Source: Olsenella_L sp051876355
GTDB lineage: Bacteria > Actinomycetota > Coriobacteriia > Coriobacteriales > Atopobiaceae
Assembly (NCBI GenBank): GCA_051876355.1
Contig: JBJEHU010000061.1
Location: forward strand, 1-64,000
Direction of reading: 5' to 3'
DNA: 64,000 nucleotides
The position numbers were made by a program, and so were the translations under genes. The notes below the pieces were generated by a model. That model was not told where the DNA came from and did not search any database. It saw nothing but the letters and a program-made list of their open reading frames with translations. Shown piece after piece: positions 1 through 8,255 of this stretch. The number at the start of each line of letters is the position of its first letter. Within the stretch, counting starts at the first letter, position 1.

Positions 1-198
1 AAGCCTTCCGGAGCCGGTGCGTGATGGGAGCACCCACAGGTTTCAGGACTGAACCAAAATATTACGGCAGGAATCCTGAGCTAGGAAGTCGCCATCTAAT
101 GCATCTCTGAAGCATGGTGGCAGAAATCGTCGCTTCCTGAAATCTATGATCCTGTCAAACGACCATCCGTTCGGCATTATGGGAATCCCTGCAAATAA
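1..198. other. No gene recognised; possible tail of a structured RNA
   Basis: No convincing protein frame is visible. Short inverted repeats occur at 16-20/30-34 (GGTGC/GCACC) and 39-46/49-55 (GGTTTCAG/CTGAACC). The stretch could be the end of a structured RNA or leader cut by the window edge, but I could not match it to 6S, tmRNA or SRP RNA from memory. Confidence 0.25.
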
Positions 199-236
199 GG
201 GACAGGCTTCCGGTTAATCAGCCGGAAGCCTGTCCC
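199..236 (-). terminator. Intrinsic terminator of the LPxTG surface protein gene
   Basis: A perfect 15-bp stem (199-213 with 222-236) encloses an 8-nt loop. On the minus strand it is followed by TTATTTG. It lies about 55 bp past the stop codon of the surface protein gene, so it most likely ends that transcript. Confidence 0.8.
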
Positions 237-291
237 TGTACCATCTGCTTGCCAGCTATGGAATGCAGAAAACGAGGGGACTCCTTTGCAC

Positions 292-2133
292 TCAATGCTC
301 GTTCCTCTTGTCCTTGCGGCGCAAGCCCAGGCCCATAGCGACAACAGCCGTACCAGCAATGGCCTCGGCGCCAGCAGAGCCGGGCATGCAATCGCCCGTG
401 TCAGGCAGAACATTCTTTGACTGGGCAGTCCTGGCTGTCACTCGTATGGGGTACGCTGCCCTGCCAACCGTAGAGGGAGCTTCAGCATCTGAAGACGGGA
501 CATATTCGGTCGTCTTTGTGATCTTGTAGCTGGCCTTCCAGCCCATGTCGTGTACGGCCTTCTTCTGCGTCACACGGTAGCTCGCCTTATAGACATAGAC
601 GGGCTTCACGCTTGTGACATCCACGGAATAAGATGCCTTCCAAGAATCCACCGTCTTCGTGGGCTGTACATAGTCCACGACGGTCTTTTCGTAATAGTAC
701 GTTGTCTTTGTGACTGCGGGCACCTTGCGGCTGAGGCCCAGCTTGAACGAGTGCTCGCCAGACTGCCAATGTATGCCGCCGTGATCCAGATGGGAAATCT
801 TCGCATTCGAGGCGTATACGGTGTAGGTCCCATCGCCGTTGTCGTGGACACGGTAGATCCCAGCGCCCTGGGTCCCTGTGTTCCAGAAGTCGACATCGAA
901 GCCAAAGTTGCCGGTATAGGCAGTCTTGCTGCCATCGGTGCCGGGATCGTTCCTGTTCACGACAGCAAGTATCTCTTTTGTCGTCTCATCACTGACCTGC
1001 ACCGGAGTCCAGAGCGCATACCACGTGCCTTGCTTCACGACGACATACGAGTCCGCTGGAATCCGGTACTCGGTCGCAGAGAAATCTATCTTCGTGCAGT
1101 CATCATGGCTGATCGCGATTCTCGGGTTTGTATCGGTTGTCTGATAGGCGACCGTCCAGCCTTCCTTCTCATACTTTGCTTTCATGTACGCCAAGGCCAC
1201 ATCGCGGCTTACGGCCGTGAGATAGGTGTCGCTCTGATATGTTGTGGTCTCTATTGTTTCTGGCGTGACGACAGTAGTCTTCTGCTCGACATCCGAGTAG
1301 GTGACTTTGTGCAGGTCTGTGCTGGGATCTTGAGCCTTGTCCTTTTGCAGTGCCGCCTCGGCATCTTCCTTGCTGTCAAAGTTTGGCGAAGTCGTCATGA
1401 CAGGCTTCTGGGCAACCGGATCGCCATCGGGTACAGTATCGGCACTTTTCTGATAATCGGCATGCACCGTATAGGTGACATCATCCGTATCTTGATAGTC
1501 CCTCGTTTGGTCCTTGACCCAGTTCTCAGCGTCTTCCTTGGATTCAAAGCCATCCTGAGAGCCGCTATAGGCATTCTTGGATGTCTCCACCGTCGTACCT
1601 GTCCGCACAGGAGTCACCGTGGATGAGGCTTCATATTTCGTGTCATCGGTATCCGAAAAGGAGGTATGGTCCTGTACATACTGGTCAGCAGCATCCTTGG
1701 TGTCGAAGGTCTTGGATCCTTCGTCGACGAGAGACTCTTCCTCATGTGTCGTCTGCTTCTCCATCTGGGTGGGTCCGGTGGTCGCGATATCGTACGTGGA
1801 GCTGGAGTCCGCTTTCTGCAATTCAGTTGTCTTCTCTTCGGCATCGTCCAGATACTTCTGGGCCTCTTCCTTCGTATCGAAGTTCTGCTCGTCCTGATCG
1901 ACTGTCTGCGTCAGCTGGTAGGAGCCGGATTGCGCCTCCTGCTTGGTGTCCGCAGCGGCTTCTTTTGCGGCACCGTCCGCAGGGGCCTTCGTTGCATCCT
2001 CTGCCAGAGCCGTGACAGGAGCGACGAGCGCAGTCGTCGCAATGGCAGCTGTTGCGACGGATGCCATGACAAGCCCGCGGGAACCGTGCATCCTGTCCAC
2101 CAGTTCATGCATCTGCGCGCTTTCGCTGTCCAT
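292..2133 (-). CDS. LPxTG-anchored cell-surface protein with four internal repeats
   Basis: A 613-residue protein predicted to be secreted and covalently attached to the wall by sortase. A hydrophobic signal segment covers about residues 20-44, with a likely cleavage after TALA. Four copies of a repeat with the core FDSKEDA lie near residues 85, 143, 197 and 252, each followed by an Asp/Thr-rich stretch. A middle domain rich in Tyr, Trp and Gly (about 300-470) is unrecognised. Three KASY-containing segments precede the anchor, LPDTG at 576-580, followed by a hydrophobic stretch and an RRKDKR tail. I chose the ATG at 2133 because GAAGGGGG sits just upstream; the open frame extends 50 codons further without a good site. 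It is probably an adhesin or host/matrix-binding protein, but the ligand cannot be told from sequence. It is monocistronic, with its own terminator downstream. Confidence 0.85.
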   Translation of the reverse strand: MDSESAQMHELVDRMHGSRGLVMASVATAAIATTALVAPVTALAEDATKAPADGAAKEAAADTKQEAQSGSYQLTQTVDQDEQNFDTKEEAQKYLDDAEEKTTELQKADSSSTYDIATTGPTQMEKQTTHEEESLVDEGSKTFDTKDAADQYVQDHTSFSDTDDTKYEASSTVTPVRTGTTVETSKNAYSGSQDGFESKEDAENWVKDQTRDYQDTDDVTYTVHADYQKSADTVPDGDPVAQKPVMTTSPNFDSKEDAEAALQKDKAQDPSTDLHKVTYSDVEQKTTVVTPETIETTTYQSDTYLTAVSRDVALAYMKAKYEKEGWTVAYQTTDTNPRIAISHDDCTKIDFSATEYRIPADSYVVVKQGTWYALWTPVQVSDETTKEILAVVNRNDPGTDGSKTAYTGNFGFDVDFWNTGTQGAGIYRVHDNGDGTYTVYASNAKISHLDHGGIHWQSGEHSFKLGLSRKVPAVTKTTYYYEKTVVDYVQPTKTVDSWKASYSVDVTSVKPVYVYKASYRVTQKKAVHDMGWKASYKITKTTEYVPSSDAEAPSTVGRAAYPIRVTARTAQSKNVLPDTGDCMPGSAGAEAIAGTAVVAMGLGLRRKDKRNEH

Positions 2134-2167
2134 GATTCCCCCTTCAAGAGAGACCTGCCCTAGTGCG

Positions 2168-2194
2168 AACATAGCACTGCCAGCTGCTACGCAA
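2168..2194 (-). promoter_or_regulatory. Candidate promoter of the surface protein gene
   Basis: On the minus strand TTGCGT (2189-2194) and TATGTT (2168-2173) are 15 bp apart. The -10 is preceded by TGC, an extended -10 arrangement that would compensate for the short spacer. It lies about 35 bp upstream of the chosen start. Read by eye only. Confidence 0.35.
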
Positions 2195-2331
2195 TGTTTA
2201 AGCTGCATTAATATCTTTGGGCTGCATTGCTGGCCATCTGAATTGCAGCATGTTAGCCATGGCAGAGCATTCCATTTTCGCAAGAACGTAATGAGCTCTG
2301 CATCTGCATTGGACTGTCCGATGCCGCATCC

Positions 2332-2952
2332 TTATTGCAGAACCAGATAGACAAGGGCGCAGACCACGACGATGCCGATGACCAGAAGCCAGGAAATCCT
2401 GTTCCATCTCTTCTGGGCTGCGATTATCTCGCTTCCTGACATGCTCTTCACGCGAACCTCTATCTTGTCACGCTTCACGCGCTTGATGAAATTCGACCAG
2501 CCTGCATACATGCTGTCGACGAGAAAGGCCTGGCGCTGCCTTCCTCTCGCGAAGACATGCATGCCGTTATGATCGATTGCCACGTAGTCGATATTCTGGA
2601 AGCTCCAGTGCTTCTTGAAGAGCCAGGCTCTCTGCACCTCTATCTCATCATGGTCTACATGGATCTCGTCGGCTCCGGGAAGCGTCAGAATCAGGAGAAG
2701 CAGCCCCAGGACAGGCATGATGCTGCCGATTGCATATTGGATGGCTGTCACCCCCCCTTCCTGGATATATAGTCCAACGAGAAGAGCAAGCGAGAACGCT
2801 ATATCGGCAAAGGCGATGTATGCAAGATCGGTACCAGCGCGGACGTTGAACCTGTATATCGATGAGGTCTTCCTGTCCTGCGTGCTTCTGACAAGCAGCG
2901 TCAGCATCAGAGAGATGCAGATGACTGCAATCATGGAACCGATGAATGCCAT
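2332..2952 (-). CDS. Four-helix membrane protein with a PH-like cytoplasmic domain
   Basis: A 206-residue protein of unknown role. Hydrophobic segments lie at about residues 4-18, 40-60, 68-86 and 185-205. Between the third and fourth is a roughly 90-residue hydrophilic part (EIHVDHDEIEVQRAWLFKKH onward) of alternating beta-like pattern, reminiscent of bacterial PH-like domains in small membrane proteins. I chose the ATG at 2952 because GGAGAG lies 9 nt upstream; the frame stays open for 97 more codons, but that part is Arg/Gly/Ser-rich and looks non-coding. It is divergent from the small gene at 3242, with 289 bp of apparently regulatory DNA between them. Function is not inferable. Confidence 0.65.
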   Translation of the reverse strand: MAFIGSMIAVICISLMLTLLVRSTQDRKTSSIYRFNVRAGTDLAYIAFADIAFSLALLVGLYIQEGGVTAIQYAIGSIMPVLGLLLLILTLPGADEIHVDHDEIEVQRAWLFKKHWSFQNIDYVAIDHNGMHVFARGRQRQAFLVDSMYAGWSNFIKRVKRDKIEVRVKSMSGSEIIAAQKRWNRISWLLVIGIVVVCALVYLVLQ

Positions 2953-3241
2953 CTGGGCTTCTCTCCGTTTCCCGCATGTACCGCTTCTGCCAGATTCCTG
3001 CTGCCGTGCCCTGGACCAATCTTCTTCCTCCCGATTTCTGCCCCCTGTTATCTCTCTGCCAGGATTTGGTAAGCGATTTTCAAGTTGGGCAATGCCTTGT
3101 CCTGTCCTGCGGCACAAACTTCGATCGAATCGATGGGAGGGCGTTGGGCCGCAGCTCTTGCCCAAGGCGGAGGCGCCTTGCATTGCTATAGTGGACAGGA
3201 GCAATGTGCAGCAGCCCTCTCTGTGACAGCGAGGTATTCCC

Positions 3242-3436
3242 ATGTCCGACGACTTCTATGATGATGACCCATTCTTCCTCGTGAGCGACCGCCTCGATGC
3301 GGGAGAGAACCCCAAGAATGTCTATGCATGGGCAAAAGCGCAGCGTGCCAAGGTACGCGACCAGATCCTGCGGGAGCAGTGGGCCGAGGCTCTGCGCTAC
3401 ATCCGCGAGGAGAACCCCGGCGTCAGCTTCAAGTGA
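3242..3436 (+). CDS. Small acidic hypothetical protein
   Basis: A 64-residue soluble protein with an acidic N-terminus (MSDDFYDDDPFF) and a helical, Arg/Glu-rich remainder. A GCGAGG site precedes the ATG by about 8 nt, and the third-base composition matches neighbouring genes. No family recognised. It stands alone, between a divergent membrane-protein gene and the aldehyde dehydrogenase leader. An RNA-binding or adaptor role would be guesswork. Confidence 0.6.
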   Translation: MSDDFYDDDPFFLVSDRLDAGENPKNVYAWAKAQRAKVRDQILREQWAEALRYIREENPGVSFK

Positions 3437-3454
3437 TGATGCCATTATTCAATT

Positions 3455-3476
3455 GCCAGACGCATTGCCGTCTGGC
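3455..3476 (+). terminator. Hairpin after the small acidic protein gene
   Basis: A perfect 8-bp stem (GCCAGACG/CGTCTGGC) with a 6-nt loop lies about 18 nt past the stop codon. No T-run follows, so termination strength is doubtful; it may be only a 3'-end-stabilising hairpin. Confidence 0.4.
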
Positions 3477-3536
3477 CGCATAGAAGAACCACCTGCACCC
3501 ACCGTACAGCCGTTCGTGGCAATATTGGGTACCGTT

Positions 3537-3629
3537 CACGGAGGCTTCAGATAGCTTGGAGCATACAGAGGACCCTCAGGGGTAATGGATTTAACGTCAC
3601 GAGGAACGCGCTCTAGCGCGACCTCCGTG
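3537..3629 (+). ncRNA. Candidate structured leader upstream of the aldehyde dehydrogenase gene
   Basis: A long-range stem CACGGAGG (3537-3544)/CCTCCGTG (3622-3629) would close a region holding two smaller hairpins: ACCC/GGGT with a TCAG loop (3572-3583) and CGCGCT/AGCGCG (3607-3620). The arrangement resembles a multi-branch regulatory RNA about 100 nt upstream of the aldehyde dehydrogenase start. I do not recognise it as a known riboswitch class. It could also be chance pairing in GC-rich DNA. Confidence 0.3.
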
Positions 3630-3729
3630 CATCCCGGGACATACATGGAAGCCCACCTGAACGTGGCAATCCTCCTCACAGCGGCCTGTATCTGCAATGT
3701 GCAGCAGGCATCTATTTGTGGAGGTAGCT

Positions 3730-5232
3730 ATGTCATTCTCAAAGGAATCGATTGGCACCATCAAGGACTCGTATGGCCTCTATATCGGCGGCAAGTGGGT
3801 CCCATCGAAGGGCCAGGCAATCGATGTGTACTGCCCCGCTGACGGCCAGAAGCTGTCTGAGATCAGCGATGCAACGAACGACGAAGTGAATGAAGCTGTC
3901 GACGCTGCATGGAAGGCATTCGAGACCTGGGGCAAGTCGAAGCGCTCCGAACGTGTGCATGTGCTTCGTGCTGTCGCAGACAGGCTGGAGGAGCACGCCG
4001 AAGAGCTCGCCGAGATCGAGACTCTGGACAACGGCAAGCCCATCCGCGAGACGAGGGCCATCGACGTGGCGTACTCCATCGACCAGTTCCGCTATTTCGC
4101 CTCGCTGCTTGAAGCCGATGAAGGCGAAGTCAACAATATCGATGGCAACCTGCTGTCCCTTGTCGTCCGTGAGCCCATTGGTGTCGTGGGTCAGATCGTT
4201 CCTTGGAACTTCCCGTTCCTGATGGCCGCATGGAAGATCGCTCCTGTGCTTGCTGCCGGTGACTGCACGGTATTCAAGCCGTCGTCCACCACGAGCCTCT
4301 CGGTCCTCCGCTTCGCTGAGCTGACCCAGGACATCATTCCTGCCGGCGTCTTCAATGTGATTACCGGCCGCGGCGGCACAGCTGGCCAGGCCCTGCTTGA
4401 CAACCCGCGCATCAGCAAGCTCGCCTTCACCGGCTCCACGGCCGTCGGCGAGAATGTGGCTCAGGCTGCTGCAGAGAAGATCATTCCTGCCACGCTGGAG
4501 CTTGGCGGCAAGTCTGCGGACATCGTATTCCCGGACTGCCGTTGGGACCAGATGCTCGACGGCGTCCAGCTCGGCATCCTGTTCAACCAGGGCCAGGTCT
4601 GCTGCGCAGGCTCGAGGCTCTTCGTCCATGAGGACATCTACGACAAGTTCGTCCACGATATCGTGCCTGCCTTCCAGAGCGTGAAGGTCGGCCTGCCGTG
4701 GGAAGACGACACGCAGATGGGTGCCCAGATCAACGAGAAGCAGCTCAACAAGATCCTGAACTATGTGAAGATCGGCGAGGAAGAAGGCTGCAAGGTCCTT
4801 ACCGGTGGCCATCGCATCACGGAGGGCGCGCTTGCGAAGGGCGCCTTCATGGAGCCGACGATCCTCGAAGCTCCGAACAACAAGTGCCGTGTGGCCCAGG
4901 AAGAGATCTTCGGCCCGGTGGTCGTGCTGCAGAAGTTCCACGACGAGCAGGAAGTCCTGGACCTCGCGAACGACTCGAAGTACGGCCTTGCAGGCGCTGT
5001 CTGGACCACGGATATCAACCGCGCACTGCGCGTGGCATCCGGCGTCCACACCGGCCGCATGTGGGTGAACACCTACAACATGATCCCTGCAGGTGCACCG
5101 TTCGGCGGCTACAAGCAGTCCGGCATCGGCCGTGAGACCGACCACCGTATCCTGGATGCCTACAGCCAGGTGAAGAACATCATGATCAACCTGAGCGAGG
5201 CCCCCAGCGGCTTCTTCCCGAAGAAGGCTTAG
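3730..5232 (+). CDS. NAD(P)-dependent aldehyde dehydrogenase
   Basis: A full-length (500-residue) member of the aldehyde dehydrogenase superfamily, which oxidises aldehydes to carboxylates in the cytoplasm. Family hallmarks are present: the cofactor-binding PWNFP segment near residue 158, FTGSTAVGE, the general-base Glu in LELGGKS near 260, and the catalytic Cys in FNQGQVCCAGSRLF near 293. The start at 3730 is preceded by a strong GGAGGT site; an upstream in-frame start at 3697 has none. It is monocistronic between a possibly structured leader and a strong terminator. The substrate cannot be read from sequence; overall pattern is of the general ALDH class (acetaldehyde or similar), and detoxification or fermentative balance are both reasonable. 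Confidence 0.92.
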   Translation: MSFSKESIGTIKDSYGLYIGGKWVPSKGQAIDVYCPADGQKLSEISDATNDEVNEAVDAAWKAFETWGKSKRSERVHVLRAVADRLEEHAEELAEIETLDNGKPIRETRAIDVAYSIDQFRYFASLLEADEGEVNNIDGNLLSLVVREPIGVVGQIVPWNFPFLMAAWKIAPVLAAGDCTVFKPSSTTSLSVLRFAELTQDIIPAGVFNVITGRGGTAGQALLDNPRISKLAFTGSTAVGENVAQAAAEKIIPATLELGGKSADIVFPDCRWDQMLDGVQLGILFNQGQVCCAGSRLFVHEDIYDKFVHDIVPAFQSVKVGLPWEDDTQMGAQINEKQLNKILNYVKIGEEEGCKVLTGGHRITEGALAKGAFMEPTILEAPNNKCRVAQEEIFGPVVVLQKFHDEQEVLDLANDSKYGLAGAVWTTDINRALRVASGVHTGRMWVNTYNMIPAGAPFGGYKQSGIGRETDHRILDAYSQVKNIMINLSEAPSGFFPKKA

Positions 5233-5320
5233 ACCAAGGCAGCCTACTCGTCTGACGCTCAGCATGAGCTATAGCTTCTGAACATCGATTGCGTCAGCAC
5301 GAAAGATCAGCATCAGAAAT

Positions 5321-5362
5321 GCGCCCCGACCGGAATTCATATCCGATCGGGGCGCTTGCTTT
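5321..5362. terminator. Terminator between aldehyde dehydrogenase and galT
   Basis: A 13-bp stem with one mismatch (5321-5333 with 5343-5355), rich in GC, followed on the plus strand by TTGCTTTC. It lies between the convergent 3' ends of the aldehyde dehydrogenase and galT genes and may serve both. Confidence 0.75.
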
Positions 5363-5412
5363 CGTCGGAGAATGAGCCTGCTTCAGGGCTTCTCTGAACA
5401 GGAAGCTCAAAG

Positions 5413-6990
5413 CTACAGCGACTGGATGAAGCGGTCCTGTCCAGCACGTCCGGACTCGTCCCACTTGAAGACGCCGGCGTCCTCAAGGACATGCGAGAAG
5501 ACCTCGCCGACACCGTCCTTCACGATGGCAGAGACATTGTCCTCAGAGAGCTCTGGGTGCCTCGCGGCAAGCTCTTCTGCCCAGACGGCATGGGAGGCAG
5601 AGAGGCTGTCCTGCTCGAGCTCCTCTGCCGTCGCTCCCTTGATGAGCAGCTCCTCTGTGCGTCTGAGCTCAGGCACAAGACGAGGAGGGAGGATAGCCAG
5701 GCCCATGACCTCGATGAGGCCGATGTTCTCGCGCTTGATGTGGTGCCACTGCTCATGCGGATGGAAGACGCCGAGGGGATGCTCCTTCGAGGTGATGTTG
5801 CACCTCAGGGCAAGATAGACCTCATAGGCACCCTCGTGCTTCCTGACGATAGGCGTCACGGTATTGTGCGCGCCCTCACGGTCATGGGAGACGATACCGA
5901 GGCTGGGGTCGTCCCATTCTCTCCAGCAGGAGATGATATGGTCTGCTGCATCGAGCACATCATCCCTGCTTTCTGACGTGAGCCTCAGCACGGAAAGCGG
6001 CCATTTCAGGACTTCACCCTTGATGGCAGGATAGCCAGGAAGCGCGAACTCCTCTGCCGTCTCTGCCTTCATCATCGCGAACTCGTGCCTGCCGCCCTGG
6101 TAGTGGTCATGCGAGAGGATGGAGCCTCCCACGATCGGAAGATCGGCATTCGAGCCAATGAAGTAGTGGGGGAAGAGGTCCACGAAGTCGAGGAGGCAGG
6201 AAAGCGATGCCCTGTCCACATGCATCGGGCGATGATGGGCGCTCATTGCAATGCAGTGCTCATTGAAGTAGGCGTAAGGGGAGTACTGGAAGCCCCAGCG
6301 CTCGCCGCCGAGCTCAATCGGGATGATGCGGAGGTTCTGGCGTGCCGGATGGGCGCCGAAAGCATCGGATGCCGGACGTCCAGGATAGCCTTCGTTCTCG
6401 ATGCAGAGCTGGCAGGCAGGATACTTCTCGCCGGCAGGCGCCTTTCCCGCAGCAGCTATTTCTCGGGGATCCTTTTCCGGCTTCGAGAGATTGATCGTGA
6501 TCTCGAGAGGGCCGAATTCGCTCTCATGCGTCCAGCAGATATTCCGGGCGATGGCAGAGCGCCTCACGTAGCCGGCGTCGCAGCAGAGGCCATAGAACCA
6601 GTCCGTCGCTTCCTTCGGACCCTTGTCCTTCGCACGTGCCCTGAACTCCTTGGAGACGGCAGAGGGACGCGGCATGAGCCGCCCCATGATCTCCATTGCG
6701 ATGCGGTCACGTCCCGATGCCGTATTCTCTTCCTTGCCGGCAGCGATTGCATGCTCGGCCAGTGTGGCAAGAAGCTTGTCAGGCACCTCAGATGTGGCGG
6801 AAGGGGAGACGTGGGCATCTTCTGCATCCTCTGCAAGCGCCCAACCATCATCAGGACCAGGTCCCGTCGCACCCACGGCCGCAAGCACGCTGTTGTAGGC
6901 CCAGATGCGGTCCTCCCAGCCCATGAGCCCATGGACTGCAGCATAATCGCAGATGCCTTCTGCAGCTGCGACAAGTTCGTTTTCTGGCAT
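5413..6990 (-). CDS. galT: UTP/UDP-glucose-hexose-1-phosphate uridylyltransferase, class II GalT
   Basis: Transfers UMP from UDP-glucose to galactose-1-phosphate in the Leloir pathway. At 525 residues it belongs to the long class II GalT family common in Firmicutes, not the roughly 350-residue E. coli type. The conserved GGSILSHDHYQGG segment, carrying the histidines of the active site, is present. I chose the ATG at 6990, where GCGGAAAGG sits 9 nt upstream, instead of the GTG at 7017 or the ATG at 6999. It is the last gene of galM-galK-galT, 17 bp after galK, so it is co-transcribed. No galE is in the window, so UDP-galactose 4-epimerase must be elsewhere. Confidence 0.93.
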   Translation of the reverse strand: MPENELVAAAEGICDYAAVHGLMGWEDRIWAYNSVLAAVGATGPGPDDGWALAEDAEDAHVSPSATSEVPDKLLATLAEHAIAAGKEENTASGRDRIAMEIMGRLMPRPSAVSKEFRARAKDKGPKEATDWFYGLCCDAGYVRRSAIARNICWTHESEFGPLEITINLSKPEKDPREIAAAGKAPAGEKYPACQLCIENEGYPGRPASDAFGAHPARQNLRIIPIELGGERWGFQYSPYAYFNEHCIAMSAHHRPMHVDRASLSCLLDFVDLFPHYFIGSNADLPIVGGSILSHDHYQGGRHEFAMMKAETAEEFALPGYPAIKGEVLKWPLSVLRLTSESRDDVLDAADHIISCWREWDDPSLGIVSHDREGAHNTVTPIVRKHEGAYEVYLALRCNITSKEHPLGVFHPHEQWHHIKRENIGLIEVMGLAILPPRLVPELRRTEELLIKGATAEELEQDSLSASHAVWAEELAARHPELSEDNVSAIVKDGVGEVFSHVLEDAGVFKWDESGRAGQDRFIQSL

Positions 6991-7007
6991 GTCCTGCATC
7001 CTTTCCG

Positions 7008-8213
7008 CTACTTCCACGATGCATACGCCCCTCTGTCAGCGATGTGATAGCGCCTGCTTGCACCGTCGCCGAGCCAGGCGTCCATCTGCCTCTGGAAACG
7101 GTCTGCCTCCTCGGCAGGCACGAAGCACTGGATCGTGCCGCCGAAGCCGCCGCCGTGGATGCGGCATGCTCCCTTGCCTTCGAGGATACGCTCGGCGAGG
7201 GCAAGCGCGACCATCGCAGGCTGCTCGGCAGCGCCGGTCGTCACGTTCTGGAGATACATGGCAGAGCTCTTGCCGGATTCTGCGGTATAGGCGAGGAACT
7301 CCTCGATCTTGCCTTCCTGGAGCGCTTCCCATCTCAGCTGCACGAGACGGTCCTCGTTCCAGTAGTGGAGGGCACGAAGCACCGGCCTGTCGCCGAGCTT
7401 CTCGCGCAGCGCAGGCACGCTCTCGAGGAACTTCTGCTCATCCACATCGGCCAGACGGCTCCCGCCGAAGGCATGTGCCACTTCCTGCATCTCCTGTGGG
7501 ATGGCAGCATAGGCATCAGTCAGATCCTCATGGCCTGCTCCGACCTTCACGAGGATGAGCGAGTAGCCTGCATCCTCGAAGTCATACACGAGCTTCTCTG
7601 CCTTCGGATTCCCACTGTCCTTGAAGTCGATGAAGGCAAGGCCGCCGAGGCAGACCGATGCCTGGTCCATGAGGCCACAGGGCTTGCCGAAGTAGACGTT
7701 CTCCACCTTCTGGCTCATGCGGGCAAGGGAAAGCGCATCGTAGCTCCTTCCCTCCCAGAGCGCCTCCATTGCGCGACCGAGCGCAGCCTCGATAGCGGCA
7801 GAGGAGGAAAGGCCGCCGCCGACAGGAATCGTGCTCGTGAGCGCGATATCGAAGCCGGAAGGGGTCCTTCCGTCCTCTGCCATAAATGCAGCCATGCCGC
7901 GCACAAGGGATGCGGTCGTATTCTTCTCGTCTGCGTGAACGGAAAGGTCTTCGAGGCCGACCGTCACGAGCGGATAGCCATCGCTTGCAAGGCGGATCTC
8001 GTTGCTGTCACGCGGCACTGCCACCGCATCGATTGCGACATCGAGGGCACCGGCAATGACATGGCCACCCTCGTGATCGGTATGATTTCCGGCAATCTCG
8101 GAGCGTCCCGGCGCGTGCACCAAGAGAAGCTGCCTGCCAGCTTCCGGCTTTCCGAATGCCTCTTCGAAGACCTCGTGCGCCCGCATGATGCCTTCCTGCT
8201 TGCTCTCTTCCAT
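7008..8213 (-). CDS. galK: Galactokinase
   Basis: Phosphorylates alpha-D-galactose to galactose-1-phosphate with ATP. A 401-residue GHMP kinase with the galactokinase signature GRSEIAGNHTDH near residue 37, the ATP-binding glycine-rich PVGGGLSSSAA near 130, and the C-terminal GGGFGG motif near 355. The catalytic Asp is expected in the GLMDQASV segment. The start at 8213 is preferred over the ATG two codons upstream because GAGAGG then has a 6-nt spacing. It lies between galM and galT and is presumably controlled by the divergent LacI-family regulator. Confidence 0.93.
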   Translation of the reverse strand: MEESKQEGIMRAHEVFEEAFGKPEAGRQLLLVHAPGRSEIAGNHTDHEGGHVIAGALDVAIDAVAVPRDSNEIRLASDGYPLVTVGLEDLSVHADEKNTTASLVRGMAAFMAEDGRTPSGFDIALTSTIPVGGGLSSSAAIEAALGRAMEALWEGRSYDALSLARMSQKVENVYFGKPCGLMDQASVCLGGLAFIDFKDSGNPKAEKLVYDFEDAGYSLILVKVGAGHEDLTDAYAAIPQEMQEVAHAFGGSRLADVDEQKFLESVPALREKLGDRPVLRALHYWNEDRLVQLRWEALQEGKIEEFLAYTAESGKSSAMYLQNVTTGAAEQPAMVALALAERILEGKGACRIHGGGFGGTIQCFVPAEEADRFQRQMDAWLGDGASRRYHIADRGAYASWK

Positions 8214-8255
8214 ATCCATCCTCTCTTCCAGGCAGTGATTCCTGCCGCTGCTCTT

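Noticed and set aside
1..170. Possible 6S RNA, tmRNA or tRNA at the window start.
   Set aside because: No tRNA T-loop, no tmRNA 3' end and no SRP-like core is visible; the short hairpins alone are not enough.
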